NCBI GenBank assembly: GCA_910586565.1
Contig: CAJUIT010000019.1
Location: forward strand, 1 to 61,007
Length of the DNA: 61,007 bases
Reading direction: 5' to 3'
DNA from: an uncultured Muribaculaceae bacterium
GTDB taxonomy: Bacteria > Bacteroidota > Bacteroidia > Bacteroidales > Muribaculaceae
Shown: in pieces, positions 8,931 to 16,442 of the stretch
How the letters are laid out: the number at the start of each line of letters is the position of its first letter
How positions within the stretch are numbered: the stretch's first letter is position 1
Made by a program: the position numbers and the translations under genes
The notes under the pieces: model-generated
What the model was told of the DNA's origin: nothing
What the model saw: the letters and a program-made list of their open reading frames with translations, nothing else
Databases searched by the model: none

Positions 8931-8962
8931 AAGGTAGAAGTCAGAAGTTAGAAATCAGATGT
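8931..8962 (+). repeat. Short AGAAGTCAGAAGT-type purine repeat
   Basis: About 30 nt of the same AGAAGTYAGAAG phrase that is expanded between plsC and glyA at 18826-19065. Here it follows the DUF4922 stop codon directly. No gene. Confidence 0.5.
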
Positions 8963-8998
8963 GAGCTGACAATATTGTTGTCATTGGGATTAAAACAG

Positions 8999-9044
8999 GG
9001 AGGTGTGTCCAATTGCTGCGGTTTCAGCAATTTGACACACCTCC
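8999..9044. terminator. Bidirectional hairpin between DUF4922 gene and groEL
   Basis: GGAGGTGTGTC (8999-9009) and AATTGCTG (9011-9018) pair with CAGCAATT and GACACACCTCC around a 6-nt loop. T-rich stretches follow on both sides (GGTGTTTTTG on plus, CCTGTTTTAATC on minus), suitable for two convergent genes. Confidence 0.75.
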
Positions 9045-9075
9045 GGTGTTTTTGTCTGTGTTGTTGGGGGGATGA

Positions 9076-10710
9076 TTACATCATGCCGCCCATGCCACCC
9101 ATTCCGGCGGGAGCTGCGGGAGCGGGGTTATCCTCTTTCTTGTCGGCGATGACGCACTCGGTGGTGAGGAACATGCCGGCGATTGAAGCGGCGTTCTCAA
9201 GTGCCACGCGGGTCACCTTGGCGGGGTCGATTACGCCTGCGGCGAGAAGGTTTTCGTAAACGTCGGTGCGGGCGTTGTAGCCGAAGTCGGCGTTCCCTTC
9301 CTTCACTTTCTGCACAACAACTGCGCCTTCAACGCCGGCGTTGGCAACAATCTGGCGGAGGGGTTCCTCAACGGCGCGGAGCACTATGTGGATGCCGGTT
9401 GTTTCATCTTCGTTATCGCCTTTGAGGCCTTCGGCGTTGGCGATAGCGCGGATGTAGGCCACACCGCCACCGGGCACGATGCCTTCGGCGATGGCAGCGC
9501 GTGTTGAGCAGAGAGCGTCGTCAACGCGGTCTTTCTTCTCTTTCATCTCAACTTCGGAGGGAGCGCCGATGTGGAGCACTGCCACGCCGCCTGCCAATTT
9601 GGCAAGACGTTCCTGAAGTTTCTCGCGGTCGTAGTCGCTCTTTGTCTGCTCAATCTGAGCTTTGATTTGGGCAACGCGGGCTGCGATGGCATCTTTGTTG
9701 CCTGCGCCGTTCACGATGGTGGTGTTCTCCTTGTTTACGGTTACCTTTTCGGCGGTGCCGAGCATCTGCACGTTGGCGCCTTCGAGTTTCATGCCTTTCT
9801 CTTCTGAGATTACGGTGCCACCGGTGAGGATGGCGATATCTTCGAGCATTTCCTTGCGGCGGTCGCCGAAGCCGGGGGCTTTCACGGCGCACACTTTCAG
9901 TGAGCCGCGCAGACGGTTCACAACCAATGTTGCAAGTGCTTCCTGGTCAACATCCTCGGCGATGATGAGCAGGCCGCGGCCGCTCTGAGCGGTTGCTTCG
10001 AGGATGGGGAGCATATCCTTGAGGTTGGAGATTTTCTTGTCGTAGAGCAGGATGAAGGGGGAGTCCATAGCGCACTCCATCTTCTCAGTGTCGGTTACGA
10101 AATAGGGGGAGATGTAGCCGCGGTCGAACTGCATGCCTTCAACAATATCGACAGTGGTTTCGGTGCCTTTGGCTTCGTCGACAGTGATTACACCCTCTTT
10201 TTTCACCTTCTTCATGGCTTCGGCGATGAGTGCGCCGATGGCCTCGTCGTTGTTGGCCGAGATGCGGGCAACATCCTCGATTTTCTTGAAGTCGTCGCCA
10301 ACTTCAACAGCCTGTGCTTTCACACCTGCCACGATGGCAGCAACGGCTTTGTCGATGCCGCGTTTCACATCCATAGGGTTGGCACCGGCAGCCACGTTCT
10401 TGAGGCCGTGGGTGATGATTGCCTGAGCGAGCACGGTGGCGGTTGTTGTGCCGTCGCCTGCGTCGTCGCCGGTTTTCGATGCCACCTCTTTCACGAGCTG
10501 TGCGCCCATGTTTTGGAAGGGATCTTCAAGTTCGATTTCACGTGCCACCGACACACCGTCCTTGGTGATGTGGGGAGCGCCATATTTCTTGTCGATGATA
10601 ACGTTGCGACCCTTGGGGCCGAGGGTTACTTTCACTGCGTCGGCGAGTGCGTCAACGCCTTTTTTGAGCTCTTCGCGAGCCTTTATGTCGAATTTTATTT
10701 CTTTAGCCAT
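9076..10710 (-). CDS. groL: Chaperonin GroEL (60 kDa)
   Basis: The 544-residue GroEL subunit forms the double-ring ATP-driven folding chamber in the cytoplasm. The full family sequence is present from MAKEIKFD to the Gly/Met-rich tail GMGGMGGMM, with GPKGRNV near 31, the ATP-site GDGTTT near 86 and the late GGGVAYI segment. Length is normal. groES lies 77 nt upstream on the same strand, the usual groES-groEL order, and the pair is probably transcribed from a promoter upstream of groES. No separate promoter is obvious in the gap. Confidence 0.98.
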   Translation of the reverse strand: MAKEIKFDIKAREELKKGVDALADAVKVTLGPKGRNVIIDKKYGAPHITKDGVSVAREIELEDPFQNMGAQLVKEVASKTGDDAGDGTTTATVLAQAIITHGLKNVAAGANPMDVKRGIDKAVAAIVAGVKAQAVEVGDDFKKIEDVARISANNDEAIGALIAEAMKKVKKEGVITVDEAKGTETTVDIVEGMQFDRGYISPYFVTDTEKMECAMDSPFILLYDKKISNLKDMLPILEATAQSGRGLLIIAEDVDQEALATLVVNRLRGSLKVCAVKAPGFGDRRKEMLEDIAILTGGTVISEEKGMKLEGANVQMLGTAEKVTVNKENTTIVNGAGNKDAIAARVAQIKAQIEQTKSDYDREKLQERLAKLAGGVAVLHIGAPSEVEMKEKKDRVDDALCSTRAAIAEGIVPGGGVAYIRAIANAEGLKGDNEDETTGIHIVLRAVEEPLRQIVANAGVEGAVVVQKVKEGNADFGYNARTDVYENLLAAGVIDPAKVTRVALENAASIAGMFLTTECVIADKKEDNPAPAAPAGMGGMGGMM

Positions 10711-10787
10711 TTTAGTTGTCTGTTTTGAAATTGTTGATAGAAATTTGCAACAGCAAATATTTGTTTAGCTGTTATTGCTTCCGGGTA

Positions 10788-11060
10788 TTATTCGAAAATG
10801 CCGAGAATGTCGCTCTGGCGCATGATGAGGAGGGTGTCGCCATCGAGTTCGATTTCGGTGCCGGCATATTTGCCATAGAGCACGGTGTCGCCCTCTTTCA
10901 CTACCATTTTCTCATCCTTGGTGCCGTCGCCGGTGGCGAGAACTGTTCCGCGCAGAGGCTTCTCCTTGGCTGAATCGGGGATAATGATACCGGAAAGAGT
11001 TGTTTCTTCGGCCGGTGCGGGCTTGATGAGCACACGGTCGGCAAGCGGTTTGATAGTCAT
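10788..11060 (-). CDS. groS: Co-chaperonin GroES (10 kDa)
   Basis: A 90-residue GroES, the heptameric lid of GroEL. Family signs are MTIKPLADRVLIKPAPAEE at the start, the mobile-loop region TTLSGIIIPDSAKEKP and the C-terminal DTLLIMRQSDILGIFE. The start ATG at 11060 is the only suitable one. Its leader is rich in A and C with repeated ACTAAAAACTYAAAAC phrases instead of a Shine-Dalgarno sequence, a pattern also seen before glyA. A sigma-54-like promoter candidate lies at 11146-11161. Confidence 0.97.
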   Translation of the reverse strand: MTIKPLADRVLIKPAPAEETTLSGIIIPDSAKEKPLRGTVLATGDGTKDEKMVVKEGDTVLYGKYAGTEIELDGDTLLIMRQSDILGIFE

Positions 11061-11062
11061 GA

Positions 11063-11111
11063 TTGTTATGGTTTAGTTTTGAGTTTTTTAGTTTTAAGTT
11101 TTAAGTTTTTT
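11063..11111 (-). repeat. A-rich leader repeat before groES
   Basis: On the coding (minus) strand the leader is built from repeats of CTTAAAACTTAAAACTAAAAAACTCAAAACT type words. Similar phrases stand before glyA (20351-20402) and in two gene-free places (32762-32786 and 50350-50372, the latter in a loose form). Bacteroidetes favour A-rich leaders over Shine-Dalgarno sites, so this may help ribosome loading. Confidence 0.45.
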
Positions 11112-11145
11112 ACGGCTGTGGGATAGGCAGCCCAATCAGATAGTA

Positions 11146-11161
11146 TGCACAATCCGTGCCA
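11146..11161 (-). promoter_or_regulatory. Sigma-54-like promoter candidate for groES-groEL
   Basis: The minus strand reads TTGGCACGGATTGTGCA here. The GG and GC dinucleotides are 10 nt apart, as sigma-54 requires, and only one base of the extended TGGCAC-N5-TTGC pattern differs (G for T). The leader would be about 75 nt. No TAnnTTTG element of the usual kind is seen in this gap. Confidence 0.35.
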
Positions 11162-11194
11162 AAAGCGTTCCTGCCGGATGGAGGAATGCAAAAA

Positions 11195-11242
11195 GTGACA
11201 AACTGACATGTGCAGGCGTGTGCGTGCAATTCGGTTTGTCAC
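11195..11242 (-). promoter_or_regulatory. 9-bp inverted repeat with 30-nt spacer upstream of groES
   Basis: GTGACAAAC at 11195-11203 and GTTTGTCAC at 11234-11242. On the minus strand the second arm runs straight into TTTTTGC, so it can be read as a weak terminator for the exporter operon. Alternatively its place 35-80 bp upstream of the sigma-54-like site suits an activator site. Confidence 0.4.
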
Positions 11243-11290
11243 TACTATAACGCTGTGGGTGGGGGAGATGTTTAAGCGGAGAAGCAGTGT

Positions 11291-11449
11291 TTACGGTAGT
11301 TTATGGGTGGGGAGGGAGGTTTGGGTGACGACGATGAGGAGGATTATGATGAAAAGCAGGCAGATGATAGGTGTGCCCCACAGAAGGAGAGGGTGGGGTG
11401 GTTTGCTGAGGAGTTTCCTCATTTTTTCGGAGCGTTGTGGTGAGGGCAT
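11291..11449 (-). CDS. 52-residue HlyD-like membrane stub
   Basis: A small frame from ATG 11449 to TAA 11291 encodes a basic N-terminal part, then LLLWGTPIICLLFIIILLIVV as a single membrane helix (about residues 21-41), then 11 residues. The stretch RSEKMRKLLSKPPHPLLLWG resembles the N-terminal anchor of Bacteroidetes HlyD-type adaptor proteins, which begin with RSEEVQEILG-like words, a proline pair and W-G before the helix. The rest of an adaptor (about 350 residues) is missing, and the DNA after the stop shows none in this frame. It lies 52 nt behind the exporter gene, exactly where an adaptor gene is expected. It may be a degenerate adaptor or a working small membrane protein. Confidence 0.6.
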   Translation of the reverse strand: MPSPQRSEKMRKLLSKPPHPLLLWGTPIICLLFIIILLIVVTQTSLPTHKLP

Positions 11450-11501
11450 GCGGTGCGGTTCTGATTAAATTGGGGATGGATTAGGTGGGCGGGTGAGGAT
11501 G

Positions 11502-13745
11502 TCAGGAGCCGAGTTCGAGCTGGTTGCGGATGAGGTTGTAGTAGTGGCCGCGGAGGGCTATGAGTTGGGCGTGGGTGCCGCTTTCAACGATTCGGCCTTT
11601 GGAGAGCACCACGATGTTGTGTGCGTCGCGGACTGTTGAGAGGCGGTGGGCCACCACAACCACGGTGCGGCCGCCGTAGAATCGGGCGAGATTGCCGACG
11701 ATGGCCCGTTCGTTGTCGGCATCGAGCGAGTTGGTGGCTTCGTCGAGCAGAATGAATTCGGGGTCGCGGTAGACAGCGCGTGCAATGAGGATGCGCTGTT
11801 TCTGACCGAGACTCAGCCCTGTGCCGTCATTGCCTATGCGGGTGTCGTAGCCCAACGGCAGCGACATAATGTAATCGTGGATGCATGCAATCCGGGCAGC
11901 ATGGTGAAGTTTTGTTGTGTTGACGGGGCCGTCGGCATTGGCGATGTTGCGGGCGATGGATTCGGAGAATATCACACCCTCCTGCATCACGGCTCCGCAT
12001 CGTCGGCGCCATTCTTTTAGACTCATGGTGGCCAGTGGTGTGCCCCCCACGGCTATTTCCCCAGTCAGAGCCGGATAGTAGCCGAGAAGGAGTTTAAGCA
12101 GGGTGGTTTTGCCGCTTCCCGATGCGCCAACAATTGCCGTGATTTTTCCCTGGGGAATGGTGAGCGATATGTCGGAGAGCGTTTCAACGGGGGAGTGGAG
12201 GTCATATTTGAATGTGACCCCCTTCAGGGTTATTGATTGTGGTTGCGGCGCAGCCGGGGTGTCACCCGAGGTTGATTGTGATTGAGGCTCGCTGCGATTG
12301 CTTTCCTCATCGGTTCCGCAATGAATCTCATTGATGCGCTCAAGCGAAATTTTCACATCCTGAATGGAATAAATCAACCCCATGAGTTGCTCAACGGGGC
12401 TGTTGAGCTGCCCCACGATGTATTGGATGGCGAGCATGCCACCGATTGTGATTGAGCCGTTGATAACGGCAGTGGCGGCAAGCACGGTGATGACAATGTT
12501 TTTCACCTCGTTGATGAACACGCTCCCTGCCTGCCGCGACTGCTGCAGGCGCAGCGATTTCATTTGCAGCGCGAAGAGGTCGGCCTGCACATCCTCCCAC
12601 TCCCAGCGGCGGCGCGTTTCGCATCCCTGCAATTTGATTTCCTGCATTGAGGTGATGAACTCCCACGTGACGTTGCGGTTGATTGCCTGTTGCTCAAACA
12701 GTTCGTAGTCGAGCACTTTGCGGCGGTGCATGAACGACACAATCCAGAGGGCATAAACCGCGCTGCCGATGATAAACACCCCGAACACCGGCATGCTGTA
12801 GATTGCCAGCACAACACCGAACACCACAAAACTCAGAAATGAGAACATTATGCCGAGCGTTTGGTCGGTGAGGAAACTCTGCACCCGTGTGTGGTCGGCC
12901 ATGCGTTGCATCAGGTCGCCTGTGAGTTTGGTGTCGAAGAAAGCCATCGGGAGGCGGAGCAGCTTAATGAAGAAATCGCTCACAAGCGATATGTTCACCC
13001 GCAGGGAGATATGGAGCAGCAGCCAGCGGCGGATGAAATCGGTGGCTGTGCGCCCCGCCACAATCATCAGTTCGCCGAGGAGAATGAGCCAGATGAAGCC
13101 GATGTTGCGGTGACCGATGCCGATGTCGACAATCCATTGGGTGAGAAACGGCATCACAAGCTGGAAGGCACACCCCAGTGTCAGCCCCAATGCAATCAAT
13201 GCGAAATAGCGGCGGTAGCGGGCAACGTAGCCAAATAGAAATCTGAATCCGCGCGGTGCCTCGTTGCAAGCCTGTTGGGGAGCGGTGAAAAAACTTGGAG
13301 TGGGTTCAAAAAACATGGCCACCCCCTTTTCCTCGCCAAGCGACATGCCAGCGAGCCAACGCGATTCAAATTCGGCGCGCGACAGGGTGTAGGTGCCTTT
13401 CCCCGGGTCGGCGATGTGGAAGCGGGTGCCATTGCGCGATGTGCGCCTGAGCACCACAAAGTGGTTCTGATTCCAATGAAGAATGGCCGGTTCGCCGATT
13501 AGTACCAATTCCTGAAGAGTGATTTTCACGGCAGTGTTGTCGAGCCCCATTGCGGTTGCGGCGTCGCCAATCCCTTTGAGCGACACCCCCTCGGCGGTGG
13601 GGTGGCAGTGGCGCTCAACTTCGGCGAGAGTCACCCTCCTCCCGAGCAGACCGCAAATCATGGCGAGCGATGCCACGCCGCATTGCATGGCATCGCGCTG
13701 GCGGATGAACCGCAGCCTCGGATGTCGCCTGTGGAACCACATCAC
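11502..13745 (-). CDS. C39 peptidase-containing ABC exporter
   Basis: A 747-residue exporter that removes leader peptides and pumps the product across the inner membrane. The N-terminal C39 peptidase has all expected residues: Gln16, catalytic Cys22 (DAMQCGVASLAM), His95 (NQNHFVVL) and Asp113 (IADPGKG). Six membrane helices fill about 165-440. The ATPase has Walker A GASGSGKTT (540-548), signature LSLGQ (644-648), Walker B FILLDE (664-669) and the H-loop His690. Such peptidases normally cut after a double glycine. It overlaps the preceding outer-membrane gene by 4 nt, which points to coupled translation. The partner HlyD adaptor is reduced to a stub. The substrate is unknown. Confidence 0.93.
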   Translation of the reverse strand: MMWFHRRHPRLRFIRQRDAMQCGVASLAMICGLLGRRVTLAEVERHCHPTAEGVSLKGIGDAATAMGLDNTAVKITLQELVLIGEPAILHWNQNHFVVLRRTSRNGTRFHIADPGKGTYTLSRAEFESRWLAGMSLGEEKGVAMFFEPTPSFFTAPQQACNEAPRGFRFLFGYVARYRRYFALIALGLTLGCAFQLVMPFLTQWIVDIGIGHRNIGFIWLILLGELMIVAGRTATDFIRRWLLLHISLRVNISLVSDFFIKLLRLPMAFFDTKLTGDLMQRMADHTRVQSFLTDQTLGIMFSFLSFVVFGVVLAIYSMPVFGVFIIGSAVYALWIVSFMHRRKVLDYELFEQQAINRNVTWEFITSMQEIKLQGCETRRRWEWEDVQADLFALQMKSLRLQQSRQAGSVFINEVKNIVITVLAATAVINGSITIGGMLAIQYIVGQLNSPVEQLMGLIYSIQDVKISLERINEIHCGTDEESNRSEPQSQSTSGDTPAAPQPQSITLKGVTFKYDLHSPVETLSDISLTIPQGKITAIVGASGSGKTTLLKLLLGYYPALTGEIAVGGTPLATMSLKEWRRRCGAVMQEGVIFSESIARNIANADGPVNTTKLHHAARIACIHDYIMSLPLGYDTRIGNDGTGLSLGQKQRILIARAVYRDPEFILLDEATNSLDADNERAIVGNLARFYGGRTVVVVAHRLSTVRDAHNIVVLSKGRIVESGTHAQLIALRGHYYNLIRNQLELGS

Positions 13746-15907
13746 ATTTTAACCGATTCAAATTCCTTATCGTTAAACTTGCGCACCTTTCCACCACCCC
13801 AGAAGCGATAGGTGAGACGGAGATTAAACGAGTTATCAGCCCAATACTGGTCATTGCCCCAAATGCGCTTTTCAAGAGCCGGCGAAATCAGTTCGCCGCA
13901 AATATCACCCGATTGGAAGTGGAATGGGAAAATGTAGAAGAAGTCGATAGTGAGTCGTCCTCCAAATAGAGTTTGCGAGAGATTGATATATGTCTGGTCT
14001 TTAGGGGTGATTCGCTCCATCTGCGGGGTAAGTTGCACATTGTCGTAGATATTATATAGAATCGATGCTCTGAAATTATGTTTGAACAGATTGTAGGTGC
14101 ATTGCGCATAGCCACCTACGCCCGAATAGTGTCGGGAATATTCCATTAAGGAATGCTTTTGATAGGCATAGATTACGGCAGCGTTCAAATCCCATTGCTT
14201 TATGCGCATCTTGAAGTCGGCGCGCACATCGAAGTTTATAAAATCGCTGTTTTGAGGAGTGGATGCAGCGTAGGGGCCGTAGATTCCGTCGGGTCGCAGG
14301 CCATAGGCCGCTGAGTAAATAGTGTTTACGAGATTCGATGACGTATTTATTGATGATTGCAACGTGAGGAATTTGTGGATGCCGACAGAAATCCTGCCAT
14401 AGTGAGCTAATGTTCCTGAAAGATAGGGATTTCCGCCTTGCCATGAAAGAGAATCGGTGAATTCGCCGAAGTCGGCACTTTTGGTTGCCGTTGGATTGGA
14501 ATAGGATGCGGAATATTGCCCTCTCACCCATAGATTGGATGAAAAAGAGTGGTAAACAATAAATGAGCCGGCCGGCGACACAGAGTTTTCTTTAATGCCG
14601 GATGAGTTGGATGAATATTGCTTGAGTGCCAGAGTAGCGGAAAATGCAGTTGAGTTCGACATGTTCCACTGAACCTGCAGCGACAGATTGTTGTTGATGC
14701 CGGTGTAGCTTTCCAGTTCCGCCCCGGTTTCAAGTCGGCGTGAGATATATTTTTGCCATGTGTTGCCATAATAGAGCATGAACGACCAACGTTTGTTGGC
14801 TGTGACGCGTCGCAGGTGAGCCTTGGCATTTGTGAAGGTGAAATTGGAGTGTCGGTTGTCGGAGAGGTAATAGCCCGAGGTGCGCGCGATGTTATAATAA
14901 CGGTCGAACCCCGAAGTGTACACCTCGGCTTTTGCACTGAAATCCCACAGCCCTTCACGGCCGCGGTAAATGAGTGCGGCATTATAGGCGGTGTTGTTTG
15001 TGTTGTCGCTGTGGGATGATGATTTGATTATTTGAGAACTGTTGGTGTTGAGGTTTGTGACGAGCAAATCCTCGTTTTCGTTGGTAACCTCTTTATTTAC
15101 TAAAAAGGCCATCGTTGCCGACATTGAATGCTTGTCGTTGAATTTATAGTCGGCTGAAAAAAGTCCCTGCCCATAGCGTTGGTAATAATTTGTTCCGGGG
15201 TCGTTTCGTGAGCGGTGCAATGTGGTTTCTTCAATTCCATTGAGGGGATAGAGATTTGAAGAATAGATTTGCCAACCGGGTTGAGTATATTTATAGTACA
15301 GTTGTCCCGACAGACTGAAATTCCCGGTGAAACAGTCGAACGCTCCGGTTGAGGTTGCGTGTGCCAGGGCTTTCCCTTTGCCATTGCGGTCGCCGGTTGC
15401 GAGTTTTCCCTCGCCATAGATGTAACCCTCATATCCCCGGTAGTCGGGGTTTGTACGGAGGTTTATGAGAACATCATAACCCATATATTCACCCGACGGT
15501 TGGTAAATCACATCAATTTTATTGAAGCGGTTGTGGCGCAGGTTCTTTATGTAGCTTTCGTCGCGTTCGATGCTGTCGACAAGAATTTTCACCTTAGAGC
15601 TCCCCATATAGGATAATGATTGCGTCATGTTGTCGTAGCGCATCCCTTCGAGTCGCCCGAGGAGTTCGCCGGCGTTGTTGGAGCCTTTGCGCATGGCTTG
15701 AGTGATGGTTACCAAATCCTGAGTGGCATCCCGTTTCACGGTTTCATAAACAATCTCCACCTCCTTGAGGTCTTTACCCTTTACGGTGTCGGTTGGTTCT
15801 GCGTTTTCGGCAGCAGTAGCTGTGACGGCAACAAGCAGTGCACTCAATGCGATGCACCTTCGAAGCGCCGTTGAGAAAGGGTTGATAAAAACTTTAAATC
15901 TTGCCAT
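13742..15907 (-). CDS. Outer-membrane beta-barrel protein, TonB-receptor-like
   Basis: A 721-residue protein with a signal peptide (about 1-33), a plug-like region (about 50-160, containing VEIVYE, GELLGRLEGMRYD and VKILVDSIERDESYIKNL) and then alternating aromatic strands typical of a large barrel, ending in RLTYRFWGGGKVRKF. It matches the Bacteroidetes outer-membrane beta-barrel (OMP_b-brl_3) type rather than a classical SusC. The last codons overlap the exporter start by 4 nt, so the two form an operon; the barrel may be the outer-membrane exit or receptor of the exported peptide. A Bacteroidetes promoter lies 52-82 nt upstream, inside the 3-prime end of the small secreted gene. Confidence 0.8.
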   Translation of the reverse strand: MARFKVFINPFSTALRRCIALSALLVAVTATAAENAEPTDTVKGKDLKEVEIVYETVKRDATQDLVTITQAMRKGSNNAGELLGRLEGMRYDNMTQSLSYMGSSKVKILVDSIERDESYIKNLRHNRFNKIDVIYQPSGEYMGYDVLINLRTNPDYRGYEGYIYGEGKLATGDRNGKGKALAHATSTGAFDCFTGNFSLSGQLYYKYTQPGWQIYSSNLYPLNGIEETTLHRSRNDPGTNYYQRYGQGLFSADYKFNDKHSMSATMAFLVNKEVTNENEDLLVTNLNTNSSQIIKSSSHSDNTNNTAYNAALIYRGREGLWDFSAKAEVYTSGFDRYYNIARTSGYYLSDNRHSNFTFTNAKAHLRRVTANKRWSFMLYYGNTWQKYISRRLETGAELESYTGINNNLSLQVQWNMSNSTAFSATLALKQYSSNSSGIKENSVSPAGSFIVYHSFSSNLWVRGQYSASYSNPTATKSADFGEFTDSLSWQGGNPYLSGTLAHYGRISVGIHKFLTLQSSINTSSNLVNTIYSAAYGLRPDGIYGPYAASTPQNSDFINFDVRADFKMRIKQWDLNAAVIYAYQKHSLMEYSRHYSGVGGYAQCTYNLFKHNFRASILYNIYDNVQLTPQMERITPKDQTYINLSQTLFGGRLTIDFFYIFPFHFQSGDICGELISPALEKRIWGNDQYWADNSFNLRLTYRFWGGGKVRKFNDKEFESVKM

Positions 15908-15943
15908 AGAAAAATGTGAATGATTTAGATGTGAAGATTGATA

Positions 15944-16195
15944 TTAGGTGTATGTTGGCAAATATACGACTATGTTTTTAGTTTTGCAATTATATTGCAG
16001 GAAATATTGTGTAGAAATGTAAAAAATATATGTTTTGGCCGGCATGCGGTTACCTCCGGATGGATGAGGTGTGCCTATGATGATGGGAGGCAGGGGATCG
16101 TTGTTTTTGATGGTGTCAGCGAAAACGGTATACGCTAATGAAATCGAGAGTAAACACATGATAGGTTTCATGGCATGGATGAATTTTTCCTTCAT
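15944..16195 (-). CDS. 83-residue secreted protein, candidate signal or cargo
   Basis: The frame opens with a Sec-type signal (MKPIMCLLSISLAYTVFADT after a short MKEKFIHA) and continues with a proline-rich stretch (DPLPPIIIGTPHPSGG) and a tyrosine-rich tail. It has a TAACTTTG -7 element of its own 35 nt upstream and lies between the regulator and the exporter operon. A Gly-Gly pair is at 47-48, but the residues before it do not fit a classical double-glycine leader. The final 15 or so codons overlap the promoter of the barrel gene. Small secreted proteins beside TPR-HTH regulators are known in Bacteroides (DUF3244 type); membership here is not established. Confidence 0.5.
   Translation of the reverse strand: MKEKFIHAMKPIMCLLSISLAYTVFADTIKNNDPLPPIIIGTPHPSGGNRMPAKTYIFYISTQYFLQYNCKTKNIVVYLPTYT
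15959..15989 (-). promoter_or_regulatory. Bacteroidetes-type promoter for the barrel/exporter operon
   Basis: On the minus strand TTG (15989-15987), a 20-nt spacer and TATATTTG (15966-15959). It predicts a start near 15952 and a leader of about 45 nt. It lies within the 3-prime end of the 83-residue frame. Confidence 0.7.
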
Positions 16196-16229
16196 AAATA
16201 GATTTGATTTTGTTAGTGCTGTGCATTCG

Positions 16230-16237
16230 CAAAGTTA
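16230..16237 (-). promoter_or_regulatory. -7 element for the 83-residue secreted protein
   Basis: TAACTTTG on the minus strand followed by C, as in many Bacteroidetes promoters, 35 nt before the start codon. The -33 region has no clear TTG. Confidence 0.5.
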
Positions 16238-16321
16238 GATTTTAAAGTGCAAATTGTTATTGTTGAAATGGAAAATAAATCTTGCAAGGATGCTCTGTAA
16301 TTATAAGATAATCAATAAAAT

Positions 16322-16357
16322 ATCTCCATGCAATATGCGAAAATATTGCATGGAGAT
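16322..16357 (-). terminator. Terminator of the TPR-HTH regulator
   Basis: A perfect 15-bp stem, ATCTCCATGCAATAT with its complement, around a 6-nt loop. On the minus strand it is followed by ATTTTATTG. It lies 85 nt after the regulator stop and separates the regulator from the secreted-protein gene. Confidence 0.75.
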
Positions 16358-16442
16358 GTTAGATGTATATAATTCGTTGAATTACAAACTGTTACGTAAC
16401 TGCCTTAATGATTATTTGCTTAAAGTGTTGGTTATTTGATTG

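Noticed and set aside
15944..16195. Gly-Gly at 47-48 as a C39 cleavage site
   Set aside because: The preceding residues lack the usual LSxxEL-type leader, and the protein has a Sec signal instead; not claimed as a proven cargo.
16254..16439. 61-codon plus-strand frame between regulator and secreted protein
   Set aside because: It runs through the terminator hairpin and has no signal, motif or promoter.
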